The notes below the pieces were generated by a model. It worked only from the letters and a program-made list of their open reading frames with translations, was not told the DNA's origin and searched no databases. Position numbers and translations under genes: made by a program. Shown piece by piece: positions 1 to 11,922 of a DNA stretch of 64,000 nucleotides. Source of the stretch: Primulina eburnea (lineage: Eukaryota > Streptophyta > Magnoliopsida > Lamiales > Gesneriaceae). Each line of letters begins with the position of its first letter. Position 1 is the stretch's first letter. The DNA is taken from NCBI RefSeq assembly GCF_022965805.1, contig NC_133104.1, positions 36,004,682-36,068,681 on the forward strand. The letters are read 5' to 3'.

Positions 1-1183
1 TACCCTCGCACGCTATAACATTCTTAATCTCCTCGCCTAACATCTTTTCCATCCTTAATCTCTCCAAAGATGCTCTAGGTAAAGCCGACTCCAAGCAATC
101 GAACAGTGCAGCATAGAAGTATAAAGACTCAGACAACCTTTCCATGAGGGATTTCCCATTGTGATCTGAATCTTGTTCTGTCACCACCAAAACTTTCGGA
201 GAAAGACCCCATATGGCATTAAGCAAAGTGTCGATATTTGATGAACCAGTTGAAGATATAGGTGAGGACGAGGATGAGTCGGTACTTGGACTATATCCAT
301 TAACCATATCTTTCTCCAGCAATTCACCTAAGGTACCTTGGTTCATTTGTGCTACTCTTTGCAAGTGGATACCAATCACATTCATAGGCGTAGAGGGAGA
401 CTTTTTCTTAAGCTCGTTATCCGAGGCCAAAAGAGAATGCAACTGCATCATTGAACTAATAGCTAAAGCCTCCCCTGTTTTGACGGGCAACTTTTCGACA
501 TCAAGATTTTCTAGTTTACTAACAATAGGGTTGAATTGAAAAGGTATATCTAACTTTTCCGCCTCTTCGGTTAATATACGGGCCATCTGTTCCAGCATCT
601 CCTTTTGTTGATGAATCCCAGTAATCCTCAAATGAGGCGGACCTTCTGGCCGTGCACTCAAATCTCGAATAAGGGCACACCACTGTGCCGGTTCGGTCAC
701 ACTCAAATCGATAACATGGACCATCTTTTCCCCCTCCATTGCTTCGACAATCGCTTGATTACTGATCACAAAAGCCACTTTAACAAATGGCAAGAACTCG
801 AAAAACATCTTTTTCACAAGAATTTCCTCAGAAACAACGGAGATTCTAGTCGAGCGAAAGGCCTTATAAACACCAGGCCAGGTTCTAAGGATCCGATCGG
901 CAAGTGCCTCTGAAAAATAAGACGCAATCCGCTGCATAGTATCACCATCCAGCGATGCAAGATGAGAAATTTGATCAAGGGCTATGTTTGCATTTTCAAA
1001 ACTTCCCGTCGACACATGATTTGCACAAGTGACCAACAGATGGATTAAATAAAGTCCCCTTTCTTCAGGTTTCAGATCCTTAAGCCATGGATATGGTGAC
1101 ATAAGACCAGGTGATAAAGACATCATAGGAAACATTTGAAGCGGTGATGAAGTTACAGACGATGATCCATCTTCTTGTAACAT
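1..1183 (-). CDS. SCL3: SCARECROW-LIKE 3 GRAS-domain regulator, 5' part (gene runs off the window)
   Basis: One open frame of about 394 codons reads leftwards from the ATG at 1183-1181 and is still open at base 1. It shows GRAS domains in order: a short N-terminus, leucine-rich region I (about residues 30-105), the VHIID block as VHVIDLS near residues 155-160 followed by PAQW, a second leucine-rich stretch, and most of the PFYRE region ending at IACEG. The C-terminal SAW block, roughly 80 residues, lies outside the window. The PEGPPHLRITGIH segment and lack of a DELLA domain point to SCL3 rather than DELLA or SCR. Known role: nuclear co-regulator that promotes gibberellin responses by antagonising DELLA proteins in root and endodermis. 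No intron is seen in this part, as is usual for GRAS genes. No frameshift or stop is present, so this copy looks intact as far as it can be read. Confidence 0.93.
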   Translation of the reverse strand, partial: MLQEDGSSSVTSSPLQMFPMMSLSPGLMSPYPWLKDLKPEERGLYLIHLLVTCANHVSTGSFENANIALDQISHLASLDGDTMQRIASYFSEALADRILRTWPGVYKAFRSTRISVVSEEILVKKMFFEFLPFVKVAFVISNQAIVEAMEGEKMVHVIDLSVTEPAQWCALIRDLSARPEGPPHLRITGIHQQKEMLEQMARILTEEAEKLDIPFQFNPIVSKLENLDVEKLPVKTGEALAISSMMQLHSLLASDNELKKKSPSTPMNVIGIHLQRVAQMNQGTLGELLEKDMVNGYSPSTDSSSSSPISSTGSSNIDTLLNAIWGLSPKVLVVTEQDSDHNGKSLMERLSESLYFYAALFDCLESALPRASLERLRMEKMLGEEIKNVIACEG

Positions 1184-1912
1184 ATTATTTGAATTAAAAC
1201 TCCCAGGAAATCAGCAGCAATAACAGATCTTTTCCTGGAAATTACAAACAAACTACAACTCTTTCAACAATTCCCAAAAAAATCACATGAAGCCAATCAA
1301 GAATCTATCAATAATTCCAGAACTTAACCACACAGAAAAAATAGAACAAAGATATATTATGCCAAAACATAATCAGTACACAAGAACTCACCAACCAGAC
1401 CAAGATTCTAATTTCCTTTCTGGGTTTTCCAATTCATCAAAATCCCACAAAAAGCCTCAAGAGAATCCCCACAGATAGACTTGATTTTCTCCAAATTATC
1501 AAGAGAGGGCCGGTAAATAGAGAAGGGTATGGTTCAATTTAAGGCTGAGGATTACGAGATGAGTCAATCTTGGAGAACTTGGTTATCTATGCCAAAATTT
1601 GTCATTTTGTTGGTACGACATAGCCCGGTTGTCTACCATACGTGACATTAGTTTTTGTCGTGAGGGATTTGGTGTCCTTTTGCTTGTTGAAAGGATAAGG
1701 AATTTGTGTGAACAAGTGCCCCTTTTCACTTGTATTCTATACACATAAAGTTAAAGAGGGCCTGTCTTGAAATTTGTTCTCATTCTGTGTCTAGGATATC
1801 ACTTGTCATTTTCTCCTCAAATGCAGAGGGAAAAAGGTGTCTCATGTGACAGCGACAGCTAGTCTCTGGGTAAATTCATCTTTTCTATTAATGTAGATTT
1901 AGGTATATTTTA
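1184..1912 (-). promoter_or_regulatory. SCL3 5' leader and proximal promoter region
   Basis: This is the non-coding stretch upstream of the SCL3 ATG, ending at the hAT-like MITE that begins 730 bp upstream. The 1190-1480 part is A/C-rich on the plus strand, consistent with a 5' untranslated leader on the minus strand. I could not place the transcription start or a leader intron with confidence. No other gene is visible. Confidence 0.4.
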
Positions 1913-2454
1913 TTAGGGAGTGTTGATCGATCGGTTCGGTTTTCGGTTTTTTATTTTGGTTTTTTCGGTTTCGGTTTTAGAAATATATAATCCGAATCAA
2001 AATCATTTTTCTTCGGTTCGATTTTTTACCAAAACGGTTCGATTATTTCGGTCGATTATTTCAGTTTTGATATAATTATTTAAATTAATAATATAAATAT
2101 ATTGTAAAATATAATATGTTAACTTTCTATATGTGTTGTTAGTAAAATATTTAAATAGAAGGTCTAAATTAATTAAACAAACAACAATCAACTAAAAATT
2201 GTTCAAAATGATTTTTCATTCACTAAATATCATATCAAAATATATAATATAAATAAAAATATAAAAAATTTATTAATTTAATGAAATTTCGGTTTTTTCG
2301 GTTTTGACATATATAATCCAAATCGAACCAAATAAACTTCGGTTTTAACATTTATATCCGAATTACAAAATTCGGCTTTCGGTTCGGTTCGGTGTTCGGT
2401 TTTTTCGGTTTGGATTTTCGATTTTTTCAGATTTATCCGAAGTTTGAACACCCC
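1913..2454. mobile_element. hAT-like MITE, about 540 bp
   Basis: The element is flanked by perfect 9-bp direct repeats TATATTTTA at 1904-1912 and 2455-2463, compatible with an 8-bp hAT-type target duplication extended by chance. Its ends form imperfect inverted repeats (GGGAGTGTTGA on the left; GGGGTGTTCAA read inward from the right). Subterminal DNA is packed with CGGTTCGG/TTCGGTTT repeats around an AT-rich core without coding capacity. The superfamily call rests on TSD length and the GGG-GTGTT end only. Confidence 0.7.
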
Positions 2455-2750
2455 TATATTTTATATTATACTCAATTTATAAGGATTAAATTAAGTGAAT
2501 TGGGTGAATAGATCCGGTATTTTTAAACTGGATCGACAAGTTCGAACGAGAGCTGGTCATAGATATGATCCGAAATAATCTTATAAATCGTTTTTACGAT
2601 CAAATCGGTCTGAACCGGTCGAACCGGTCTTGGACGGTAAACCGCTTAAAAACCACTCCGACTGGTTCATCTATTATTAACTTTCTTTTTTAAAAAAAAT
2701 TTTATTTTATATTTACTTTGAAAAAAATTATTTCTTATATTCAAGTTTTA

Positions 2751-2754
<4 letters not shown>

Positions 2755-2818
<64 letters not shown>
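2755..2818. repeat. (TA)32 microsatellite
   Basis: A pure TA dinucleotide tract. It is followed by two 45-bp direct repeats (2821-2865 and 2896-2940) that appear identical and are separated by 30 bp of AT-rich DNA. The wider 2464-3234 region is AT-rich intergenic DNA with no gene seen. Confidence 0.95.
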
Positions 2819-2820
<2 letters not shown>

Positions 2821-2821
<1 letters not shown>

Positions 2822-2940
2822 GTAACGGTTTTTCGGTATGATCGGACTTTAAACTGAATCAATTTATATATATATTTATAATATATATTATATAATGTAA
2901 CGGTTTTTCGGTATGATCGGACTTTAAACTGAATCAATTT
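2821..2940. repeat. Pair of 45-bp direct repeats next to the (TA)n tract
   Basis: The units at 2821-2865 and 2896-2940 both begin TGTAACGGTTTTTCGGTATG and end AACTGAATCAATTT. They bracket a short AT-only spacer. This may be a local duplication by slippage at the TA tract or a remnant of a small element; the sequence alone cannot decide. Confidence 0.8.
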
Positions 2941-3239
2941 GATCATCAATCTAGTTATAAAAAAACTGAATGATGTATATATTAGTAATTACTAATATTT
3001 TAATTTTTTTAACCATGGGGTTGAACACTACCTATAAAAGTAGAATTTGAATCCAGGGTCTCATGGTTCTTTGGGTCCCAACTCTCAAATTTAGCATTAG
3101 ACTAAAGAATCCATGACGTAATTACCATTACTTTAGTACACGCATTTTGTGAGCAAAATAGTTAATAAAGTATAGATTTATATATAATAATTTAATATTT
3201 TACAACACATATTAAGATAGGAGATAAGTACTAAAAATT

Positions 3240-4651
3240 TGTTGGAATTTTTCAAGTTCGCAATCTTGATTTTGATGTTAACAAAACTTGTTAATTTCTT
3301 GCTAATAATCTACCTTAGTGTGCAGAAGATAGGATCAGTCACGAGCTGTTTACATCACAAACTGAAAACCCAATTGATCGCACAAACTGAATCAGTCTAA
3401 CTGTTACGTCAATTGAATAGTTTAGCTGATTGTCTAGTTGATAAGTGGTTCAGCAGGAAAATTTTAGAAGCCTGGCCAGCTGAAGGAGTGTTCAACTAAT
3501 GAAGAAACCCAGCTGAACAGTTCAACTGAACGAGAGTGAAATCAGTTCAACTGACGAGTTAACTGATTTCACCAGCCCAACTGTAAATCAATTCAGCTGA
3601 CTAGTTCGAAGCATCAGTCAGAATCTTTCAATTGTAGATGAAGACAAACTCTTTTAGTGGATTCCAACTATACACAAAAGTACAAAGTAATTGTCCAGTC
3701 AAAGGAAAATAATGGACGTTGCATCAGAGCATTAAAGACAAAACGTTTCAGAAGGACAGTCGGAAAGTCGAGACACAAAGTCTAAGAAATGAATTCAAGA
3801 TGCAACATATACAATAATAGAGTTTTACTGTACGATCAGTTTTCACGCCTATATAAAGAGAATATCAGTGAAGACTCAATATACAGAGATAAGAAGCTTC
3901 AACGCAGATACAAGAGAAAAGAAAGGGCACACACATTACACATCAGCTTTCAGAAGCAATCAGCCCAGAGAGAACTGTTCACAGTCATATCAGCTTAATT
4001 TAGAAGCTTATTTCCCTCAGCATGCGAGAACATCTTTGTTCAGTTATCACACACACAAACACTCTCACCACTACTCAAATACAATCTTGCACAAAGACGT
4101 TAAACTTGTGTATGTACTCTTTCTCACATAGACGTAAAAGAAGTGTTGGCTGGAAGGTGCTGCCTTCAGTCTAGACTAGGAATTCAGTTAGACAGTGGGT
4201 AAGTCCTAAGTTGGGTGAGTTTGTACAAGTAGTTGTATAAATCAAAGTCTTTTAGTGGATCATATCCGAGGTGGTAGAAAGGGTGACGTAGGAGCAGTTG
4301 AAGTCTCGGAACATCCATAAACATATCTTGTTTATTTAACTGATTAACCGATGTTTTCAAACTGTTTGGATCAGTTAGAGTATCCGTCAGTTCAGTTGTC
4401 ATCATAACTGAACTGATGAATGCGAAAACTAATCTACCCTCTTTCAGTTATTCAGTTTACATAAGTTAAAATGTTTTTTTAACATAACAGTCTTCTTCAC
4501 GAATGATTACTTCGAGTTTCTTCCGATTGGTTTTAAAACCAAACTCGATTTAATTCATCGGTGTTAACATTCTTAGAACACGAGCTATTGCAGCTCATTG
4601 GAGAATGTAGTGTTTGAAACATCTTCGAAGGTGCTAGCACACGATTCTTCA
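3240..4651 (+). mobile_element. Solo LTR of a Copia element related to Copia1
   Basis: The 1412-bp unit begins TGTTGG and ends CA, and is flanked by the 5-bp target duplication AAATT (3235-3239 and 4652-4656). No primer-binding site or coding region adjoins it, so it is a solo LTR. A TATA box, TATATAAA, lies at 3850-3857. The first 400 bp are full of CAGTT/AACTG words. The block at about 4222-4321 (TCAAAGTCTTTTAGTG, then GGGTGACGTAGGAG) matches the same block in the Copia1 LTRs at about 12609-12715 and 38200-38290, so the two families share the R/U5 part while U3 has diverged. It was left by recombination between the two LTRs of a once full element. Confidence 0.88.
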
Positions 4652-4656
4652 AAATT

Positions 4657-6290
4657 ATTTATATTATATAAAATTTTAATAAATTAAAAATGTGGATCTT
4701 TTTAAATAGTTTTAAATATTTTCACATATGATTACAGATTTTTTCTTCTTTAAACTAGCATTAAAAGTTTTCAAAGAAAAGCAAAATAGACTTCGTTACC
4801 AAGGATACTTACTTTATTTAGTGTAGTTGATGTATTTTTTTTTAATTTTTTTAAGATGGAGATGATGGATTTTTTTTATAATGTGGAATCTGAAGTCATT
4901 ATTTTTTGTGTACGCCGAGTAAAAAACATATTTTTTTTATGGATGTTCGGAGATAAAACTCTTATGCCACCCTTCTTCCACTCTAGGAAATATTCCATAA
5001 AAACAATTATTTGTAACAAATGACATCAACTAAGACTTATCAAATCTCTAAGATGAAAATCTTGGTGATCACTTTATAAATCTGGTTGTTTAAGAACCCC
5101 TGGTTCCCCAGAGAACTAAACAAATAACCAACACTAGCTTGTAACAGCTTGGGTTGGTGAAGTAGCACTGAAAGATCCTTGAATGATCTAATAGGTTGTG
5201 ATAAGCAAGTACTAAATGAGTAATTTGAAAAAGTGTGTGTGTGTGTATATATTGTTGAAAAGTTCCATCAAACAAACTTTTCGAACTTTTCAATGATCAT
5301 ATGTACTTGTCTCCAATTGAATGACCATGTCTCTATCAAAATCATACAATCTAATAAATGTCCTCTTTGCTTTTTCTGGTTTAGCTCGAATAGTTTATGA
5401 AAAGTATTTTTTTGACCATGTCCCTTTGGGAAACATTCTTTCACATCAGGAGTTGGTGAAGTAGTGTTCTTCATGCTAAAACTAGTAGTCTCCAGAACGG
5501 TTAGAAGTAATGTATTCTCATTGATTTGCTCATTTCTGACCAACGTTTGGGTAATAATGATATGCATTTAATATGTCCAGTCAGAACTTAAATGATATGC
5601 CATATGTAAAGAATGATACACTGGAGCTTATGGACTCTGTATCAACGGCCGGAAATCCTAAATTATATAATATAACGGCTGGTTCTTGAAAATATTTTGA
5701 TAATGTTATTTTGTCAATCACTAAAATCTAAGATAAATATTATAACAAATACGAAATCTTACTGATAAAAACACATTAAAATTGTATTGCTCATAAAAAT
5801 GAAAAAAAAAATTATATCATACTTAGAAAATAGAATAACCATGGGCTGACAAGCAAGACAAATGAGAATCAAACAAAAACAATAAAATTATATGTAATTT
5901 TCTTAAAAGCAATGATCTTGCAATATTCTAAATCAAATACGTTTGCCAAGATAGAACCCTATGATAAACGATAATCGATCTATTATGTCTATATCGACGG
6001 ATCATTCAAACATTCTTTTGTAAGGACATTTTGTCATTTCACTCGGATATCTTTTGTCACTTTCAAAATCGCCAAAATTAAAATGGGATCATGAAATCCC
6101 ATATTTTTATTCGGCAAAACCTTTTTTTTTTTGGCTTTTCAAGAAAATGCGAAAATGTATTGAAAACAAAACAAAAACTATAAGGCGAATCTGTATGCTT
6201 TCTTAACTAATAATCTTTCCGAGCTGTCTACATAATATATTGATTTACAATACAACATTAACAATTAAAGGTTCAAATAAAATTGGCAAA
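4657..6290. other. Intergenic DNA, no gene recognised
   Basis: AT-rich sequence. It has a short (GT)n run near 5232-5246 and a minus-strand open frame of 99 codons at 5268-5567 that I do not recognise and that has no supporting context. The target duplication of the solo LTR ends at 4656. No RNA gene, LTR or terminal inverted repeat was found. Confidence 0.5.
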
Positions 6291-6292
6291 AA

Positions 6293-6468
6293 CTTATGTA
6301 AAACGGTCTCACGGGTCGTATTTATGAGACATACATCTTATTTGGGTCATCCATGAGAAAATATTATTTTTTATGCTAATAGTATTATTTTATATTATAA
6401 ATATCGATAGGGTTGACCCGTCTCACAAATAAAGATTCGTGAGACCGTTTCACAAGAGACCCACCCAA
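6293..6468. mobile_element. MITE, family M1 copy 1
   Basis: A 176-bp palindromic unit with terminal inverted repeats around AACGGTCTCACGGGT and, at the right, GTGAGACCGTTTCAC. Its middle carries ATCTTATTTGGGTCA and GGGTTGACCCGTCTCA. The same arrangement in the same orientation recurs at 47430-47602. It has no coding capacity. No clear target duplication was found, so the superfamily is not assigned. Confidence 0.75.
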
Positions 6469-7458
6469 TAAAATTTGCTTTCCTGAAATAGCTAGAAGCC
6501 ACCACTTTAATTTGTTCACATTTTGCTTTATATTTTTGTACAAGTAAAATAGAAAATCAATTTTTTTTGGCTCCACGACCGAAATCAAATGACTGCTTCA
6601 TGTTCTAACATGGCTGTTGGCTCACCCCACTTTAAGGAAGCCTTTTTTGTGGTATTCTTGTCATGACATAAGTGTATGGGGAATCAAGAACTGCCCCAAA
6701 AGCATATAATATTCTCGAAAATCAACTAAGCTCCAAACATGCCCTAACAAAGCCAAACAAGGGGCCATCACTTTTGTTCCTTAGTGCTCTCCAAGTGTGG
6801 GAATATCAAGAAAATTCTCCCACATGCTTCCAACACTCGATTCCTTTTCTTCTGCAGAGCTGAAACAACTTTAGTTTGGTATTTATCTTTTATCTGTCAA
6901 GAAAAAGAGGAAGATAGAAAAGGAAAAAGGTCCAAAGCAATATATTATAATCCTAAGATATGGTAGTGATCTTGAAATCTTGCTCACCTAATTTGCTCAA
7001 ACATAGAAAATTGGCAAATAAAAAGCAAATATTTGTTGGATCTTATCTAAATCTGAATTTGTTATCTGGGTTTCAAGATTTGCGAACGTTACCACAATCT
7101 TAGTTCCCTTGGTCAACATGTGAGGTTCTAAGTCCAAGAGGAACGAAGTAGACATAGGGATCGATACAGATTCAAACCCCGACAGAATCTACGGGGATAA
7201 GGTGGAACAAACACGGGAACAGATTTGGAAATCTTGAAAGATTCGACCTCAACTCCTTCAAGTTTGGTTAACGTTGAATTCTCGAAATGCAATCCTATCT
7301 GTTTCATTATGCACCTTCAATCAAATATTAAGAAGTTTGAAGGTTGGGTTCAGAGCAATTTGCAGATCAAGTTTTCAAATATGCACCTGAGAAATGGATA
7401 CAAAGATACATCATTTTCCCCGAAGTAATAGACTAGAAAGGGTAAAGAAACACTCAAC
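6469..7458. other. Intergenic DNA downstream of the PUMY pseudogene
   Basis: No recognisable gene, repeat or transposon end. A last exon of the decayed PUMY gene could lie at its right end but I could not identify one. Short open frames here have no recognisable motifs. Confidence 0.4.
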
Positions 7459-10400
7459 CTTGGTACTATTTTGTCTGAGACTAGCAAGGTAGAGAGCAAT
7501 ATGAGCACCAACTCGTGCATTATTTTTCACGCGAGCTATATCTAAAATCCCCATTAAGGAAATTAAACATGAAATGTTTTAAGCCCTTCAATCGTTCTTT
7601 TATTTATAATTGGTTAGCGATACACAAGTATTCGACAGATAATACTTGAAACAAGGGAGACTCCTCAAGTCAGTTCGTTTACTCTGGCAAGTAAGAAAGG
7701 AGTTTCGGCACTGCCAGTTACATTCTGCTCCCTGTGTCGCACGAACGAAATACCAAAAAAAAAACAAATAGGAATAACTAGTCTGATTATCATTATTTCA
7801 CATATTTGATGACCAAGTACAAAGTTTTACCGAGCTTCCTTGAGAGCTTCTGTATGGCTGATTCAATTTTATTACCTGAAGCAGAATGTTCTCTAGGAAT
7901 AGGGAACACTATTAGGATTCCAGATCCGAGTTCAAGATTCATGCTTGAATCTATAGTGGTCGAAAATAATACTAAGCACAGTAATAAATGTGGAAAAAGA
8001 AAGAAAACAGAACGCTCCTTACTTATATTAGTCAAGCACAATCATAACTTTGAGGAGCAGTATAAAATGAAAAAAATGGAAAGGATCCCATAATACTTCA
8101 TCACGTAATTCAAGACCGAATCACTGCTACATCTATTATTTAAAAAAATTACCTTGCAAGCACTAGTTTCAGAGAAAAAAACCGGGAATTCATCGGTCTT
8201 ATATCCAGCCATATAAACTCGCTGAGTTTCTTGTAGCTCAACGTAAAATGAGTATTGCAAAAGATGTTGTGAGATGTGAACCTATTAAGGGTCATACCAA
8301 ATATTCCAATGTTCTTGGAATATCTAATATTGATTTCACCCCGGCATAAACTACAGCAACAGAGTCATGTACCAAATCCGAACGAGTTAATACAACTAAT
8401 CTTCAGAATATACTTAATTAAAAGGTCATGCATATTCTAGATGTAACAAAAGGTTTAGGTTATATCAGGTAGTTGTTCCAGTAATTTGCTGCTGAATTTT
8501 CCAAAAATAGTTCGCTCTCATTGATTTTACATACTGCGTACAAAATGGTCCAACAATTAAGTTATTTCGCAAATGAATGAGCTCAGCATGGTTTTATCTT
8601 AATTCTACCAAATAGTTTAATTTTTGGTTTCAATGTCACTAATACTGGAATACACACCTGCAAATGAATGAAGTCTCGACAGTTGGCAGTATAACCAATT
8701 GCCTTAAAGGAGTGTTCGTAAGAAGGAAAGAGACATAAGAAATTATTAGAAAGCAAGGAATACCATGTAAGCCAAAAAACATTGTCGCAGAAACCGTTGT
8801 CGCACCGTTCCCTCTAGTAGCTACCTGAAAAGTTTGTTGATATTCAAACTCCAAGATACTAGCTAGCTTTATGAGGGAAACAAATCCAACTTCACGAATT
8901 GCCATGCAGTTGACATATATTGAGAAGCAAAAAAATTTAAGAATCAGTGGTTGACATTAATTTCAGTATGAAGTCATATCAATATAGGGAATAGTTAGAT
9001 AATCACCCATGGTCATCAGGACTTTTCAAAACAGACCATTCATTACAAACATAAAAATTAACTTGAAAAAAGACAAAATTGTAGTTCTCATCTAGCATCT
9101 AAGCATGGCAACCAAAATTGATAAAAACTCGAATTTTCCGTGGCGCAGTCAAAGAACTAAAAATTTTAGTGTGGACATACGTAAAACCCTGCAGGAAAAC
9201 AAAGTGTAGCCCATCTTTCGATACTCACAAAATTGGCGATGTCTCTACGAGCTGTCTTACGAGATTTTTTTCCCAGAATGGTCAACCTTTCAAGTTCTTC
9301 CAAGCATAAACCTACAAATTTAAAGCTTCTTAAAAAAATCAGATGATTGTCGCCATTTTATTTTCCTCCAGTGTGCAGGAAGCAAGTTAAAACAAAAAAC
9401 TCAGAAGAAACTAACCAAATAAATAATTGTAAAAGAATGTGAAATTTCAAATATTCAGAAGAAGATCTAAGTTCACTGCAGCGATTTCCTCCCCCCATTC
9501 CCCCAAGAACTAACAATATAAAAAGTGAAGACAGGGTAAATGCCTGCTTAAGCATCCAATATTTTAAAAGAAATAATAGTTAACAAGACAAATACACAGT
9601 ACAATATATAACACAAATATATTTCCTATCATTGCAAACATAACATTCAACATGAGATGAGAGAACGGAAAAATTCATAGAAAGTGAAATGAAGATAAGA
9701 TATCAAATCTGCTGACGCTATTTTAACAAAATCATAAAAGGTATTTTTCGGACAAAAGAGCTGGTTCGCCCAAGATATAGCATACATCCAAATATTCCGA
9801 GCTTGTTCCAAATATCATTGTACTTGTTTAGATTTACAACTGTATTTGGATCAATATCTATCTCCAAGTATCAGCATAAGTCTTTAGAACAATAAAGCAT
9901 GGTTGGATTCACTAACTTCATTCTCAATTCTTATGGCATCTGAAAACTCCATCACAGAGAAACCCATAGTTCTAATTATGAATTTTCAAAAGCACAGGGA
10001 AAAAACAAGTTGGAAATCCAAGCAACTCAAAGTGAACTGAGACAAAGTTTTGAATAAACACCTAGGCAGGGTATGCCATCCAAAATAGCAATTGTTGCTG
10101 GTAGAGCTTTATTTTCTCACAATTGCCTCCACCTCTCTTGCAGTCCCAAGATTCTGAGGATATGGCATTCTTAAGTGCATAATGTAAGAAAAACGATGAA
10201 ATGTTGAAGCACATTAGATGATATGCGCTATAATAGCAGCAATTAATAAAAAAACAAGTTAACTCCATTTTTGAATAGGGGATGAGATAATCAGATGACA
10301 GTTGAATCAGGACATACAGAAGACATAAACATTATTTATTTTATTATTGTATAGAAATGCATTAATGAGGAAAAAAACATCAATATACAAGGATTCTGTT

Positions 10401-11497
10401 CATGAAAGATGATTGAGTTGTATTCCGACAAAGCATCAGAAAACAACTTATTTTCCATTTCTTTTGGTCAACTACTCCCCCCTTAACTCCTACCCTGCGG
10501 CGATCTCTCTTTAATCCTACCTTAAATGGATTCACTATTTGTAAAAACAAATTCAACCAAAGCAAAGCCAATTGGGCTATATCTCAATTGTTCTGCATTT
10601 GTGTCGAGTTTGAGCAGAAATGAGAAGATTTTCATATCATACCATGAGATATTATGGTGGATCAAGAGCTACCACTAAGCATGATCAGACTATACACACT
10701 AATAGATCAGACTATCAGACATCCAAAAACGAAAATGTTCAGATGGTGATCATTAAGCATGAGTAAAAAAACACAATTCAAAATCTCAATCCTAGCCAAG
10801 TATGATTTTGAAGCTAAACAACAAAATGAGATTACAGAACTTTCTATATACACGAAAACATTTCAGTTCATATAGTGGAAAAACCGGAGAATAACGGCAA
10901 CATTTTACTTATTCGTATATTACACATCATTTTTTCTACAACTTCATTTCATCCCCTCGATATCTACCAGTTTGGGTATGTAAGTTATACATCAAAAAAG
11001 TACTTTATTGAGTTCCATTTCTGAAAGCGTCTCTTTCATAAAAAATATAAGCACTTTCTGGAAATAGGATGTTCTACTTGCTTTTCCAAAGTTCGTTATT
11101 CTTATTAAAAAGCCACTTCTACTGAAAGAGCTTTTCCATGTAAACTCAACCACCTAAAACAAACAGAAAGAAGATCAAGTCGAATTTAGGAAATAAGAAA
11201 TCTCCTCGTCCTCCAAGATCACAGTCTTGGCTAAACATTGTAACGAAACTCTGATTTGTAAACCAAAACAAAAACTCAGACATAAAATTCAATACAAACA
11301 TTAAGACTTCAGTTTTACACCTTGATCATACTTACTCCACCGGCTACTGAAATTTCCTGGGTCTGCACAGCACCACACGATCATACAAAGAAATCTAACC
11401 CATAAATGGGTAACGGAAATGGTACCTTTGAGGTGGGATTTGAAGGGTTGAAGTGTTTCTGGATGTTGGATATTCTGGAGAAAGCTGAAGATGCCAT
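7459..11497 (-). pseudogene. PUMY: Decayed pseudouridine-5'-phosphate glycosidase (PsuG/indigoidine synthase A-like) gene
   Basis: The intact enzyme splits pseudouridine 5'-phosphate into uracil and ribose 5-phosphate, in plants a peroxisomal step of pseudouridine catabolism. Exons read leftwards with GT-AG borders: 11497-11426 (start MASSAFSRISNIQ), 10674-10643, 10169-10062 (MPYPQNLGTAREVEAIV), 9311-9229 (LEELERL..RKTARRDIA), 8824-8764 (VATRGNGATTVSATMFF), 8657-8636, about 8366-8298 (AGVKSILDIPRTLEYL), 8236-8153 (GYKTDEFPVFF), 7950-7831 (PIPREHSASG), 7731-7646 (ETPFLLARVNELT), 7541-7459 (VKNNARVGAHIAL). Damage: single-base losses near 10658 and 7845, a two-base loss near 10115, an extra base near 8770, a TGA at 7667-7665, and no trace of the glycine-rich GGIGGVH segment or of the exon after SACK. 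The second exon was not found. Introns are kept, so this is not a processed copy. Loss of whole segments means sequencing error alone cannot explain it. Confidence 0.85.
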
Positions 11498-11922
11498 TTT
11501 TGCTCAGTTTGCTCGATCGATCGCAGAGTATGGGTAAATAGCGGAAGACGGTGGAAATAGAATCGGTTGAAAATTATCATGCAATAAATAATAAATATAC
11601 AAATACATCAATTTTTTGATATGTACATGCCTAAAAATTGATAGTTGATTAATTAAATTCAAGATTTACATTCTTCGATCGTCCGTGAAGCTCATTAAGA
11701 AAATGAAGTGTGTAATTCGAAGGAAAGAAAAGGGTTGATGATTATTAGGACCAAGCTATGACATTAACACACTTGATATCACAAAGAAAAAAGTTAAAGG
11801 GACGTCGGAGGTGGTCTCCATCATATCTCCACCGATGCTCAACTAAAATTCACAAAAATACATAGTAAAGAGAATTGAGATGCAAACAATTATCTATCTT
11901 TCACTTGAAATCACCATGTACA
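11498..11922. other. Upstream region of the PUMY pseudogene, up to the Copia1 insertion
   Basis: Non-coding sequence containing the former PUMY leader and promoter. Before Copia1 inserted, this DNA was continuous with 38505 onward. No motif could be assigned with confidence. Confidence 0.5.

Noticed and set aside
2728..2949. Minus-strand ORF of 73 codons
   Set aside because: It is the translation of the (TA)n tract and the duplicated 45-bp unit; low-complexity Ile/Tyr protein with no support.
6770..6830. Partial inverted match AGTGTGGGAAT / ATTCTCCCACATG as a microRNA hairpin
   Set aside because: The arms pair over only a few bases with mismatches and there is no extended stem, so it does not meet plant microRNA precursor criteria.
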